Below the pieces are notes generated by a model that saw only the letters and a program-made list of their open reading frames with translations, was not told the DNA's origin and ran no database searches. A DNA stretch of 64,000 nt from Chromera velia (taxonomy: Eukaryota > Sar > Chromeraceae), in NCBI GenBank assembly GCA_018398765.1, contig JAHBMJ010002304.1, positions 38,529 to 102,528 of the forward strand. Direction: 5' to 3'. A program made the position numbers and the translations under genes. Each line of letters opens with the position of its first letter. The first letter of the stretch is position 1. Shown piece after piece: positions 12,235 to 24,247 of this stretch.

Positions 12235-15200
12235 GAGCTGACCCCCACACGACGTCCCCCACTTCCACAGCGTCTGCAGAGGTCACCGGCTTTTCGTCCT
12301 TCAGAATTGTCTTCTTGGCAGACAACAGGAGACGCCTGTGAGGGACAAGCGGGGAAACAGGCAAACGGCACAGAGAGGAGAGAGGAAACACAAGCACTTA
12401 CAAAGGAAAATTTCCTGTGAATGATGCACACGCAAACAGGCGACAGTCCATTCTTTGACGAAATGTTTGAAGATCGAATACAGCAGTGGAGATGAAAGGA
12501 GCTCTTCCATGCGTACACAGAGGAAGCAGCAGACGGATGAACTTTCAGCTCTCCACCAAGCGAGCAAGAAGTACCAGACAAGAGAACAAACAATTGCGGA
12601 GAAAACCATCCCTCGCAGAGAAGAAAAAACAAAAAAAGAAAGTGACAGAAAGACCGCACACATCCCCACCCACTCACCTACCCAAGATGGTCCACAGCGA
12701 GCACTCGGACTTTCGCCTTGATGCCCTCCTTGAACCTTCCCAAAGGCATTTCCTTCAGGGGCACGTCCGTGAGGTGGACCAAGGGGATGAACCCGGTCAC
12801 GTAGGGGGAGAGACGAACGAGAAGGCCGTTGTTGAGAATGCGGAACACAGAGGCAGTCACGATCTCACCGGGCTGCAGGGCCGTGTGGAAAGAGAATGTA
12901 TAGGAAAAAAAAAAAAAAAGAGAATGCGGAACACTGAGGCAGTCACAATCTCACCAGGCTGCAGGCAGGGCAGACAGGAGGAGAGCGGATGGGCAGTTCG
13001 AGGAGGAGAGCATGCCTTGCTTTTCTCGGCTCATGTCGCTTGCCTTTTCAAGATCCTTCCGGATTCTTCTCGGCAATCCCTCCGTCGTTTGGAAGGAACA
13101 AGTAGCGTTTGTCTACACGGAGTGCTGTTCACTTGCTAATTGATGGCTTTACTTATCTCACACACGCTCACATACACACAGACAGAGGGAGGGGGGAAGA
13201 GAGAGCGTTTGAAAGACCAACAACATGCGCCCGCCCAGTCAGATAGATTCTTCTCCTGTCCATGCACTCACTCCCTCAGCCGACCTTCACGTCCCTCGGT
13301 GAGACGATTTTCTCTTCCAGGAAAGAGGGCTGGCAGGACACGACCACGATCGCGTCTGTCTGGTTCACGTGGACGATCCGACAGGGGACCTCAGATCCCA
13401 CAGACACGACCTCAGATGCCTTCGTGATTTGTTTGTCTGACAAACGCGAAAGCTGCAAAGAAAAAGGGGGGGAGCGGCTTCCAGACAACCAGGCAATGTC
13501 GATTGAGTCCCAGTCGATCTCAAGCAAACCACACATCAGGCAAGTCTTCGAGATATAAGATGAAATTGGATGGACTGCAACAGAAGCAGAGACAGACAGA
13601 TCGAAAGAGGGAAGTCAATAGACGAAGCATTAATTGACAAAACAACTCACATGGCAGCTGGCCAGGGCGACAGGCCGTCTCTCCCCCTTCCCCTTTTCTC
13701 CACCCTCCCCTTCCGAAGAAGACGAAAAAACCAAGAACTTCGCACCGATACGATCGATCACCTCCACCTGCATACAGACAGAGGGACGGGCAGAGGAGGA
13801 GGGAAATGAAAGCTTTATGAAAAAGTTATTTTCCCAGTGGCCATGGAAAAAATCTAGGCATCCTGCTTGGGATTTGGCGTCACTGAATCTCGGACTTCAC
13901 CCGAAATCATCTCCATCATGGTCCCAAACCTCAAAAAGAAAAACAGAAATCATGCCAAAGAAGCCCCATACAGAAAAAGGCTACGGGCTAGTCCAGAACA
14001 AAACGCAGCCCACACCACCACCCCCCCGTTCTTTCTGACTGACCGTGAGTGCCCTCGGAATTCTTGTGCCCGGAAGGCCCAACCCCAGCGGCAGTGTTCC
14101 CACTTTCCACTGGACGAGAGGGGGCAGAAGAGAGAGGACCACACGGCGGTTTCGAGGCACAAACGCAAGCACACGGGCAGTCACGCGTGTGCCAACGGAG
14201 GGCGGAGGGGCGCCTCCCCCAAACACAGGATGCCACGAGTGCGGGTAGGGAACAAAGCCCTGCAAGGTGGATGGATGGATGCATTGAGGTATGCCTTCGT
14301 GTCTCCTTTATTAATGCATTTCCGTTTGTGGTCCTCCCATCACCATGTGCCTCTTTGTCGTGCAGGGGGGCACCTCCTTCAGCGTACAAAAGATCGAGGG
14401 GTTTTGCACCGAGAAAGAGAATGCAGCTCTTGATAGGCAGGAGAGCATGAAACAGGGAGCCTTCTGATACATACAGACACATATGCGACGAAGAATACCC
14501 CCACATACAAACATACACACACAGACCCAGACACACACGCGTTCCCCTACCCCCCCCCTTCCCCCACATTGAGAGAGAGAGGAAGGGAAGGCACCTCTAG
14601 AAAGGCAACAAAGCCTGAATGAAACACAGGAAGGACTTTTTGTACCCCAGGCATGCCTCCCACCCACACCCATGCACTCACTACCTCACCTGGAGACTTC
14701 CACAAATGGCCACAACAACATTTCTTCGAAAGAAGGTGTGCGCCCCTGCGTCCTTTTTTGTTGGTTTTCTTGGAAGGAGAGATCCCGTCTGGCTCTTCCC
14801 CCCTCCCGCCCCCTGTTTGTTCTTTTTGCCTTTCGAGTCCTCCCCCGTCTCTTGCATAGCTGCCTCTGCCGCTCTCGTGACTGTGCCCTCAACAAGCAAC
14901 CCCGCTCGAAGGGCAGATAGAGAGACGGGAGAGGATCTGGAGATGGCGAGGGACGGGTCCAGACTCCGACTGCACTCGAGAGGAGCCGAACCTGCAACCA
15001 CACAGACGCCCCAGAAATGCCATGAGAAAATAGGGAGAGGAAGGTAAATAACCTCAATCAAAGGCTAATCATGTCAAACCTCTACCCTCCCTCCATCACA
15101 GAGAGAAACCACACACAGATACAAGACATCAAAGGCCAAGAAAGAGTATCAGAAACAGAGAAAAAACAAGACCGGATAAAGCAAACAACCAACCTGATTT

Positions 15201-17016
15201 GATTTTCCTCACGCAGACAAACACGACCTGTCCCACAGAGACGGGCCCTTCCGAGTCTCCCTTGTCTTCTTCCCCTGTCTTCTCGGTTGCCTCTTCAAGG
15301 CTCTCTGCCACTTCCGCCCCTTCCCCTTTCTCCTTCTTGAGGAACCCCTGGAGACCCCGAATGCCAAAACTGAGAAGGAATCCCTTCTCTTCCTCCGAAC
15401 GCACGGAAGCGGGGAGCCACTGAGAGAGAGAGAGAGGGGGAGAGAGAGAGAGAGAGAGAGAGAGAGGTGTGTGGGAAAAAAACACACAAATCCTTCAGAA
15501 GAAGCAAACAGGCCCGCGTGCACATGAAAGAGAGGAGGACAGTTCCAAAAGTCACCGAAACGCAGAATCATTCCTCCGTCACAAAGTCAGACCACCGAAG
15601 CGACCAACCCGACTAAGCTCTAAAGTGACACAGATTATCAGTCAAGAGGTTGGAAAAAGAAGCCCACAGTGCGTCTGACTGACTGACTGACTGACTCACT
15701 GACCATGTTTGGAGTCATCGTCTGCTTGCCCAGCCCCGCATTGAGCAGAGACGGTCTCAGCGACAGTTCGATTCTCTTCTTCTTCATCCCCCCACTGCCT
15801 CCAACAGCGTCACTCCCCCCGGCACCCTCCACAACGACGGTACACACAAACTGCCCGACTTTGAAGTCCCTGTCCAGACTTGTGAACACATCCTGAGAGA
15901 GGAAGGCATCAAGCGAGTGAGAGCGGGAAAGAAAGAGCGAGATCAGCTATTTCGTGCTCAAAAACGGATATCAGGACGGCAACAGTCACACGCGCGTGCG
16001 CGCACACGCACACCATAGAAGAGATGGAAAGGGACAGGGTCCAAAGACCACGATACTTACTCACTTACTCCACTCACCCAGAGATACAATTACGAAGACT
16101 GAAATTGTCAAGATTTTCAGCGGAACGAACAAAACCAGAACCACACTATCCGGACCCACAGACACAGGCCACCCACCCTCCCACTCAGACTGCCCCGATC
16201 GAGGAACTCACCTTGATGTTCCAGCTCTCCTCCAGGTCATGCAGGTCGTATGCCTGTTCCTTAGAGATATACCCTGTCATCGCGAAGGGCAGAGAGACCA
16301 CAAGTTCATGAGGAAACACCTCACGGACAGACCCCACAATGAGAGTGCCTGCCTCCAGGTCCTGAGAGAGAGAGAGAACAAATGCACACAGGAGAGAGGA
16401 GAAAAGAGATGCAATGCAGACTGAGCCGACAACTGGCTCGCGCATTTAGAATTTCGGCAATTTCGATTCTGCTTGCTCAAACCGTTTTCATCATACGCAG
16501 ACAGTCAGGCGTCTTCGCGGACACAAGGAAGGGGGCGCCAAAACACAAACGCACGCCTACAATCTTGGGTAGAGGCACTCCGGCGGCGAGAAATACTGGT
16601 GATGGGAAACTTTCCAGCAGATAGACGGTGCGATCCAACGGGAGAACAGAAAAAGAAGTGCAGTAGAGGCACGAGACGGCAAGTCAAGGAGACGGCACTC
16701 CACACTTCTGGTGAGTGACCTTATATGATAAAGGCCTGATTGTTTCAGGGCTTGCCAAGAGGACAGAGGGGACTCCAGTGTAGACGCCCTCCTCGATGTC
16801 TTCATTCGTGTGCCTGGGGGCTTTCCTGAAGCTTCGTTCCTCTCTGTAAAGATCTTCTTCATCTTCATCCTCCAAGTGTGTATCTGTTGCTCCCCTTTTT
16901 GAAGCCTTGCCTTTGTCTCTCTTCCTGTCAGAAGCAGGGGGAACAAAATCGGAAGTCGACACACGAAGGGTCTTGCCTCCTCCACCTCCTCTGGGAAAAT
17001 AAGTCTCGTCGTCCAT
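5868..17016 (-). CDS. RRP5: RRP5/PDCD11 rRNA biogenesis protein, 19 exons
   Basis: Nucleolar S1-domain protein needed for processing of both 18S and 5.8S/25S pre-rRNA. Exons (minus strand): 17016-16720, 16361-16212, 15892-15704, 15419-15194, 14991-14690, 14259-14044, 13767-13651, 13452-13285, 12872-12682, 12335-12243, 11936-11795, 11501-10862, 10571-10222, 9949-8679, 8209-8033, 7825-7696, 7292-7099, 6820-6527, 6096-5868. All phases fit, giving 1791 aa (human about 1870). The N-terminus has the family FPRGG motif. About nine S1 domains cover residues 100-1100; residues 1105-1320 are almost pure Glu/Asp. HAT repeats follow (1410-1725), with family motifs LDKREHVDILCKVARLEFKQ, RTDLYALY and KFFFKRW, then a DSDSDSESSS acidic tail. 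Fewer S1 units than in human or yeast are recognisable; a Lys/Glu-rich linker in exon 12 (about residues 715-770) lies where the missing ones would be. Confidence 0.93.
8411..8651. repeat. RRP5 intron repeats
   Basis: Within the intron after exon 14 there is a short direct repeat (CACAAAGAGAACAGGAGGGA at 8436 and again at 8465) and a (GT)n tract at 8628-8649. Confidence 0.6.
11500..11545. repeat. (CA)n microsatellite at RRP5 intron 3' end
   Basis: A CA/TG run of about 40 bp directly precedes the acceptor of exon 12, so the transcript has a GU-rich tract in the position of the polypyrimidine tract. Confidence 0.65.
12189..12234. repeat. (CA)n(GA)n microsatellite in RRP5 intron
   Basis: CA repeat at about 12189-12219 followed by GA repeat to 12234, starting 8 nt downstream of the exon 10 donor in transcript orientation. 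Confidence 0.65.
12920..12966 (-). repeat. partial duplicate of RRP5 exon 9 start inside the intron
   Basis: The acceptor and first 13 codons of exon 9 (plus-strand 12834-12878) occur again 86 bp upstream in the transcript. The copy keeps CTGCAG before the exon and encodes the same PGEIVTASVFRIL with only synonymous changes (CCC to CCT, ATC to ATT, TCT to TCA). It then runs into a 15-bp poly-A/T tract. The copy has no donor, and reading through it would shift frame, so it is probably not used. Confidence 0.75.
15421..15466. repeat. (GA)n microsatellite forming an RRP5 acceptor tract
   Basis: On the minus strand this is a (CT)n run ending directly in the CAG acceptor of exon 4, so the microsatellite itself is the polypyrimidine tract. 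Confidence 0.7.
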
Positions 17017-17890
17017 CGGAGTCTTCTTTTTGGTGGAACTTTGGGGAGGGCAGAGAAGGGCGGGACACTTTTGCACTCAAAAGGCGCACCCAGCTGGGTC
17101 TTTCTCTACTCAACAAATGAGGGGTGCCAACTCAAGGGACTGAGGTCTACGTGGATTTTCTCATCTGAACTGTCTTGCTTAGGTTGCTGGGAGTGCACAA
17201 CTCTCGATCCGACATTCCATCTCCGTCGGACACTCTCTCGGAGTTGGAAACTTCCATGCATGGTCCTTGATATATATCGATATATAGACGATCCTTGACG
17301 GTTGTCGCGCCCCCGCGCCCCTGGGCAGCGCGCCGCTAGCTGCCCCCGGCGGCGGCCCCTCGTCCCCCTCCCAGGCCGCAAGAGCACCCAAAACATGTAT
17401 CTTCAACTTTTTTTCGACCTAAGGCACCAATCAAATCACTATCTAGATCACTGTCATTATCACTGACAGAGTGCTGACAGAGTCCCCGGTGTACGGGCAA
17501 GAGAGAACGGAGATGTGTAAAGCATTGAAATTTGAAAAGGGCTGGATTGGAATGAGAAGAGAGAATAAAGAACCAAAGAAAATTACAGATCAATAGAAAG
17601 AGGAGAAAACCCGCTGGACGGAGATCGAGTCAATCTCTTTATATTTCTAATAAATACTAATAAATAAAGGCCATTTCAATAAATAAACTTATAGGAAAGA
17701 TCTGGGGAAAGCAACATTCCAAAGGAGAGTTTCTAAGGAGAACCTAAACCTACTACAACCTAGTAAAGTATGCACCAAGGCCAGGCAGCGAGCTAGACCA
17801 CGGGAAGCTCATGAGAAATCCTCATGAAATAAAACGATGGATACCCTAGGATACCCGCACAAAGATATAGACAGTAATAGATAGACAAGG
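17017..17890. other. RRP5 upstream region with a GC-rich island
   Basis: A block at about 17305-17390 is very GC-rich (runs of CGCCCCCG, GGCGGCGGCC) in otherwise AT-rich flanks. It lies about 300 bp upstream of the RRP5 start codon and could mark its promoter. From 17620 to 17890 the DNA is AT-rich with no gene. Confidence 0.45.
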
Positions 17891-17895
17891 AGTAG

Positions 17896-18197
17896 AAAGA
17901 TTTATATGTAATCTATCGGCCCTCGGGCCACAGGCACACACAGTACTCTTACGTTGCTCCTATTTCTAGAGCTTGTGTCAACAGAGTCTCTTTCTCAACT
18001 TTATACAAGCAGCAGTCTCTTGTTTTATCTGACTCTTCAATCTGAATTTAATTACTGCAATGCATGCATTTGTATACATGCATTTAATTCTACATGCATG
18101 GATTTGCAAGATGTCCACGCGCTCGGTCTTGGCTCAATGGAAGGACGCTACGCCGCGGAGCCGGTTGGCCGGTGCCGGTCCCACTGCGCGTCTTTCT
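17896..18197 (-). repeat. copia copy 1, 3' LTR
   Basis: Downstream LTR in element orientation. It matches 23882-24186 with about 19 differences, mostly transitions. It contains the TATAAAG box that the 5' copy would use. Confidence 0.88.
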
Positions 18198-18421
18198 CAC
18201 CCCTCCATCTTGTTCAAATCCTTTTTCTTATTCGTTTCTGTCCTCTTGCTTCTTTTCATGCAAATTCTTTGCCTGGCCAGCAGGGTTTTGTTAGTGCGTT
18301 ACCCATCTGAACTTGGCGCCTACATCACATCACTTTCCCCCCGGTCCTGCCCAGTTCTTGGATCACAAAGTCCAGCATCCCTTGGGATGTTCCGTCTGCT
18401 GCGACCCCCGACCTCAACTGC

Positions 18422-20515
18422 TCAAACAAGGGTAAAGAAAGTGCAATCGGTAAAGAAAGTGACTAGTGGTTCGGTCCCCCACATCTGTGTTGACAGGGAT
18501 TTGATACGTGGAAGATGTTTGACCACGCTTTCGAATACGGTGGCTTCAGCTGCTGTGCTGCTCCCGTGCTTGTGATTGTATTTCTCTGTGTGCCAGCTTA
18601 TACAATTCTCCCATGGATTCACCAGCTCTAACGCCTTCTCGGGTGTCCATCCTTCCTCTACGAGGAAAATCAGCCAACCCAGCCTCCCGCTATAGGTCTT
18701 ACGGGAATAGGCAGAGTCAGGCATGATCGCTAGCATCAATCTCTTCAGACGGTTCATTGCTCTCATACGGAGGGGCTCTTTCTTTTCTTTGAGCATTTCT
18801 ATTACTCTGATGCTTGCCCACATAATCCGTCTGCAAGGCTATGTGGAGTGACAGCTCAACACATCAGCCCACACCCGTCTGTTCGGTCGCGTCCTCACCA
18901 TCCAGTGAAGCACTCCGTTGATGTTTCTCATCAGGAGTTCCAACCTTCCTTCCTTCTCTTTCTCCGTTGCAGGTTCAAGCTCGGCTGCTCTGACTTCTCC
19001 CCCCTTTCTTTTCTCCCCCAAAACCCTCCAGATGGCATCCGTGTTCACCCCTCTGCAGTAGGACTCTTGGGAGATTTCAGCTGTGCTATGGGAGAACATG
19101 AAGTCCATACCTGCATATTTGATTGATGACTGAGGGGAGAGCTCCCGCAGGTGCCCCCAATCGAACTTTGTCTTCAGAAACTTGATCTCTCCCTCCATCT
19201 CCTTTTTTCTTTTCCTTCCCCCAAACACGTCGTCAATCCCGTTGATCTGAACACCATCAGCAGCCTGTTCAGATTCTCCTACCTTGATCGCAACCCCCGT
19301 CTCTACGCGTTTGTAGCCTGCCTGTCCCTGCACTTCGGTAAGGCTCTTGTCGAATATGTTTCCTGAGTAGGGCATTCCATACAGGCCCTTCTCAATCAAC
19401 TGCAACTCCCCCGGCTTGATGGCCAGGGCGGCTCTGCACAGCTCTGCGTAGTCTTCATCATTGATGTCATCATAGGGGTTTGTATCTAGGATTTCAGGTA
19501 GCCAATCAGGGATGATGATGGCTGCGTGTTTCTCACTTCTGTTAGGGGCTGTAAGGAATGCACCACAGATGTCTCCGGCAAACAGATTCAGAGAGAAAGT
19601 CAAAGAGAAGATAGTAAAGATCAGAATAGCCCAGACAGAAGGTGTGCCAACATAAGTATCGACCGCCCTCTTGTCCGTGAAACCCTTACCAAAGCACCTC
19701 GCTTTCGGCTTTCTGTTGATTCTCTGCTTCTGCCTTCTTTCGTTCTCATCCCCAGTTCTTTTTATCCTTCCTTTCCTGCCCTTGTACTTCTGGGGCTGTT
19801 CCCCCTCTCTGTCGTACTACAGCCTGTCACCTTTGGCCATGGTCTGTCTTGATTGTGCTGCCTTCTCTTCTTCCTGTCTGTTCTCTTCCTTCTCTTTCTC
19901 TGCCTGCTAGGCTTCCTTTTCTTTCCATGTCAGCCTCCAGCCTATTTGCATAACAGAGTCAACTTCCTTCCTATCGACTACCCTGCCCAGAACCCCCTTA
20001 CCTACAATGTTCTTCAACCACTCGTCTCGGCACGCGATATCGAAGTCCCCCTTTGCGACCTCCTCCGGGAGTGCAGGAGTCTGAGTGGACCCCTGCTTGA
20101 AGCCATCGGGGACCGTGAGTGGGTGCTCAGGGTCGGGGCCCAGGTAGAAGCAGTCATGGGTAGGGGCAAGGAAGAAGACGTTCTGAGCGGGAGGTCGTTC
20201 ACTCAGGTCAAACCCGGGAGGTCCTCCACTAGATCTCTCTCCATTGTCCCTCATCTCTTCCTGCTCTGCCTCCCTGTTCCTTCTCTCTTCACCCAACTGC
20301 CCACCAGTCAGAGCATCAAGTGTAAGATGATTCTCTCCGAAAAGAGAATCGTTGTTGTCACTGTTGTCTCCACCCCCCGCAGCTTGAACTTCACCCCCCT
20401 CTGCTTGATCTCCGGATTCGGCCTCTTCCTCCCTCTGTGCTGGTGCCTCTTGCTCACACCCTCCCACCTGTGCAGAGGGAGGGGATGAGATTTCTGCCTC
20501 AATGGCAGGAGGCAA
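18422..20515 (-). pseudogene. copia copy 1 reverse transcriptase and RNase H
   Basis: The linker (20515-19907) is acidic and ends RDEWLKNIVGKGVLG, the usual start of copia reverse transcriptase. Then follow PKARCFGKGF, the first catalytic block GDICGAFL (copia D-x-KGAFL), KGLYGMPYSGN and the polymerase box INGIDDVFGG, where YVDD is read as GIDD. RNase H (18823-18422) has PDSAYS, ENCISWHTEKY and GSSTAAEA. An in-frame TAG near 19818 and a break between 18839 and 18823 disable it. Confidence 0.85.
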
Positions 20516-21005
20516 ATGTCCTCCAGCAAACTCGAAGTACCGGAGGACGTCCGTCTTGCGGACAGTCGTGTCAGACAGGCCTGCAAACTTCCACTTACCA
20601 TCTGGCTGCTGCTAGATTTTGGAAGTCACATGGGTACTCTTGCAAGACTTTCCGGTGATAACAAGAGGAGTGAGTTTGTTGTCAGGTCCACGAATGAGGA
20701 TGCCAGTGAATCGGTCGTGAGCATCGGCAGGAACGTCTGCGCCGTGCTGTTCAGGGAAATCCACCCCCCCAATCGCCTGCACTCCCTCATTTCCATTGTT
20801 ACCTCCGGCAAGACTGGCAGCAGCCCCGTGCAGAGGGTGGGAGGGAGGGGCATCAGATAAGTTATTTGTAATGGGTAGGGGGTGCGGTGGCATCTCCACA
20901 CTGTCTGGCGCCCAATCAGGACCCCCCCAACAGAACACGATCCCACGCTTTACTGGTTTGACATATTGAGGGTGGGTTTTGAGGATGTCCCAGACATCTC
21001 TGTTT

Positions 21006-22778
21006 TTAGGTTACGACGGCGGTGCTTTTATTCTTTTTATACAGCCACACCACCTCACTCCCTGCTAGTTCAATGCCACTCTCTGCTGTCCTCAACACAC
21101 CGATATCTCCAATGAGGAATCGGAAGGGAGGAGGGACGCCAAATGCCTTCTCCCACTGACCCGTCCTGAGGACTTTGCTGTAGAGCTTTACACGTATCAG
21201 TGCCACCCCCCTGGCTTGATGGCCCCAGAGGGATTTGGGACATGAACCGAACCGACGTTTCCATTCGGCTCTGAGGGCTGCTAGCTCGGTTCTTCTGTAG
21301 CGGTTCTTTCCTTCCACAAACCCGAGTGGCCCCTTTTCTCCTGCAGGGTTATCGAGGAACGTCATGCCTCTGCGTTCAACAAAATCTCCTAGTGGTCCTC
21401 CACGAAATTCGGGTGCCTTGTCACATCGGATTCTGCCTGCTACGGCTTTCGGACCTTCTTTCTGGAATTGAACATCCCCAAACGACTCCACAAACTCAAT
21501 GTGGTCACGCACTCCATCAACAGAGTGGTTACGGGATCTGAGGGGATAGTCGAGATCCATGCCACTGTACTCATCTAGTACACTCAGGCAGCATGCGTGA
21601 GGCCCGTTGACCTCATCATCATTTGGGAACCAGTGATCGAGTTGCATGATTTGGAAGGGCCCACCCGCATCCTCATGTCGGGTGGGAACAGGTACTAGAG
21701 TGGGAATGGTTGCGTTTTTGAGGGGACACAGCCGGCACTCTGTCTCAAGCCTTTTCCAGTCTCTAGTCCTTGCGTGCATCCCCCTGCTTGCCAGTGTGGG
21801 CTCTAGTTTGTCTCGACCGATGTGTCCGAATCGTCTGTAGTATGCCCTCAGTTCCTCAAAACTGATTGTTCTCTCTCTGATTGCCCATGCCCCCCCAGTC
21901 TTCTGCATTGCTTCTTTGACTTCGTCTACTGTGGGAATGATTGTGGTTGTGAATGGAAGGTTGGAGGTGGCGTCTCCCTTAGGATTCTCAACTACCACCT
22001 CAATGAGAAAACCCCTCGCGTCTCGCACAATCACATAGGAGTCCTTTCCCTCACGACGGAGGAGGGTTTCCCCCTCCTCATGATCTTCCCGCATCAGATA
22101 GGGGACTGGGTCTTCAGTCAGATACACCCACAGGAGCAGAACCTTCCATCCTTTCCCTCTCACTCGATTCTTTTGGGCAATGCATGCGAGATGAGAGATC
22201 TGAATTTTCTTTGGGGATTTTTACAGAGCCACCCCGAATGAACCCTCACATGGCTCACTCCAGACTACCATTCCCCCAAGCTCTTTCTCCCAGCCGAGAA
22301 GTGCAGTCGTACACGAGTCTATGTGCATCCATACAGACAGGCGGCCTGGCAGATCAACTTGACTGACCATTGACTGAACTTGTTTTGGGGGATCGGGTGG
22401 CTTCCTCTCGATCTCGTGCTCTGGAACCACGTACGCCTTGTGCGTCTCCGTCACGAACCAGGGCTTCGGTGCCCCGTCGCAGAACTGAAACGTGGTGCCC
22501 TGTTGTTGTTTGATGATCCCTCCCTCCGCATCCTGAGAATGTCGCAAAGGGAGAGAGAAAAGAGATGAGAAAGGAAGAACAGTCATACACATATGCTGTC
22601 GAAAATACTCAGAAAGGTGGCCTGCCTTCTGAGATGCTTTCCCAGTCAGGGCATTCTGCCCTCCAAATCTGCTGACCTCATTATGGTCAGGTGAGTGCCC
22701 TTGACCTTTCCACTCGTCAGCAGCATATGCCGCTTTTCCGTTGTATCGACCAGGGCCACCTCCGCGCGCTGCCTGCAT
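21006..22778 (-). pseudogene. copia copy 1 protease and integrase region
   Basis: The 22778-22221 part holds the protease active-site segment HIDSCTTALLGWE (DSC in place of DSG/DTG). The 22163-21006 frame holds integrase: a zinc-binding HHCC-type start (FGHIGRDKL with the C pair ECRLC), then catalytic aspartates in QLDHWFP and RCDKAPEF and the glutamate in GFVEGKNRYRR. A frame change separates protease from integrase, and a stop ends the frame before reverse transcriptase. Confidence 0.85.
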
Positions 22779-22847
22779 CCCTCCCCATCCTCTGTACGCC
22801 TGTGGACGCCCTCTGCCTCGAGGGTTGGATGAGGAAGATGAAGGGGA

Positions 22848-23861
22848 CTACTGCTGTGCCTTCACCTTCTTGTCACGGCAGCATTGGGTGAAGTGCCCTG
22901 TTCTTTGACAGATGTCGCAATGAGCTGACATCCCGGGGCATTCGTTGTGCGCTAGCCACTCAGCATCGTACTCCCCCTTCCGACTGCATCTGGAGCAGTC
23001 TTTCTGTTCATGGGATCCATTCTGTCCCTCTGCTCTCCCCTGCCGACTCCTTTGATAACCTCCTCTTCCTGACCCTGCGTTGCCCCTGCCTCTGCCTCCC
23101 CTATAGCCTTTCCCCCTCGGGGGAAACCCTGCACCCCCAACAAATGCAACCTCTTCCTTCACAATGAGAGATTTCTGTTTGGGGGGGTTTGGCATAGAGC
23201 CTTGTGCTTTGACCCAGATAGGGGGGCCACCAGGAGGCTCATCGATGGCATTGGTATGGGATTTGGCAGCAAGCCTTTTGGCTTCCGCCATGATCTTGTC
23301 ATAATCCGACAGATCGTCCTCATCCCAATCATTCTCCATCTTCTTCTGATTGTACCGGGGAAAGCAGGCAAACATGGCCTCTCCTCTCAATGATACAGGA
23401 ACATCGCTCTCTGCGCCACAATTCTTCATTTCCTTCACCAGGGTCTCAAAAGAGTCCACCATCAGTTGGAAGGATTTATATATATATCCGTTATCGGCAA
23501 GGGTCCGCCACTGTCGAGCGTTCTGTTTCTTCTTTGTTCTCGAGGTCTCATCCAGAAGTTGCTTCACCTTGTCCCTCAATGCATCTCTGTACTTGACCCA
23601 CTCAATCTTCCCACCAGAACGAAAAGTGGTGTCGAGAGGGTTTTGCTTTTGATCAAACAACAATTGAATGGAATTGCCTACAATGTGATGGTTACGAGTT
23701 GCTGCGTAAATTCTGCTGGCTTGCCACTGAGCAATTTGCTCTTCTGAGGCGCCAAACAGTTTCTGATCTCCTTCAGTCTTGTTCTCGTAAGAATCCCACC
23801 AGGGCTGAAAGGTGTCATTCGCTCCCAATACAGGGAAAGGCGAACCACCGGAGTCAGACAT
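22848..23861 (-). CDS. copia copy 1 Gag with CCHC-like knuckles
   Basis: Open frame of 337 codons starting at the first ATG inside the 5' LTR. The N-terminal half is a capsid-like helical region (a WDSYENKTEGDQKLFGASEE stretch, then RQWRTLADNGYIYKSFQLM). Residues about 250-290 are Gly/Arg-rich. The C-terminus has Cys/His clusters CSRCSRKG and CDICQRTGHFTQCC, typical of nucleic-acid-binding nucleocapsid. Gag packages the element RNA. The frame is intact, unlike pol. Confidence 0.82.
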   Translation of the reverse strand: MSDSGGSPFPVLGANDTFQPWWDSYENKTEGDQKLFGASEEQIAQWQASRIYAATRNHHIVGNSIQLLFDQKQNPLDTTFRSGGKIEWVKYRDALRDKVKQLLDETSRTKKKQNARQWRTLADNGYIYKSFQLMVDSFETLVKEMKNCGAESDVPVSLRGEAMFACFPRYNQKKMENDWDEDDLSDYDKIMAEAKRLAAKSHTNAIDEPPGGPPIWVKAQGSMPNPPKQKSLIVKEEVAFVGGAGFPPRGKGYRGGRGRGNAGSGRGGYQRSRQGRAEGQNGSHEQKDCSRCSRKGEYDAEWLAHNECPGMSAHCDICQRTGHFTQCCRDKKVKAQQ

Positions 23862-23881
23862 TCTCTCGCTGGATCGTTATC

Positions 23882-24186
23882 AGAAAGATTTATATGTAAT
23901 CTATCGGCCCTCGGGCCACAGGTACACACAGCACTCTTATGTTGCTCCTATTTCTAGAGCTTGTGTCAACAGAGTCTCTTTCTCAACTTTATACGAGTAG
24001 CAGTCTCTTGTTTTATCTGACCCCTCAATCTGAATTTAATTACCTGCAATGCATGCATTTGTATACATGTATTTAATTCTACATGCATGGATTTGCAAGA
24101 TGTCCACGCACTTGATCTTGGCTCAATGGAAGGACGCTACGCCGCGGAGCCGAGTAGCTGGTGCCGGTCCCACTGCGCGTCATTCT
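23882..24186 (-). repeat. copia copy 1, 5' LTR
   Basis: Upstream LTR. Its outer end is followed by target duplication GGAGT. The inner end is followed, in element orientation, by GATAACGATCCAGCGAG, the likely primer-binding region, 20 nt before the gag ATG. Confidence 0.88.
23987..23993 (-). promoter_or_regulatory. TATA box in copia 5' LTR
   Basis: TATAAAG on the minus strand, conserved in both LTRs of this element, about 195 nt into the LTR and about 125 nt before the gag start. This is the expected position of the element promoter. Confidence 0.55.
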
Positions 24187-24247
24187 GGAGTAATCAGAAA
24201 AAAAACATGGAAAAGAGGAAAGTAAAAAGGAAAAAGATAAGGGTATT

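Larger units (their letters stand above)
17896..24186 (-). mobile_element. Ty1/copia-type LTR retrotransposon, copy 1 (decayed)
   Basis: Two direct repeats of 302-305 bp bound gag, protease, integrase, reverse transcriptase and RNase H, in copia order, on the minus strand. A 5-bp target duplication GGAGT flanks the whole (17891-17895 and 24187-24191), which fixes the ends. The LTRs start AGAAAG and end TTCT. A polypurine tract (GATGGAGGGGTG) abuts the 3' LTR. By eye the LTRs are about 94% identical, so the insertion is not recent. Stop codons and frame changes in pol make it inactive. Confidence 0.9.
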
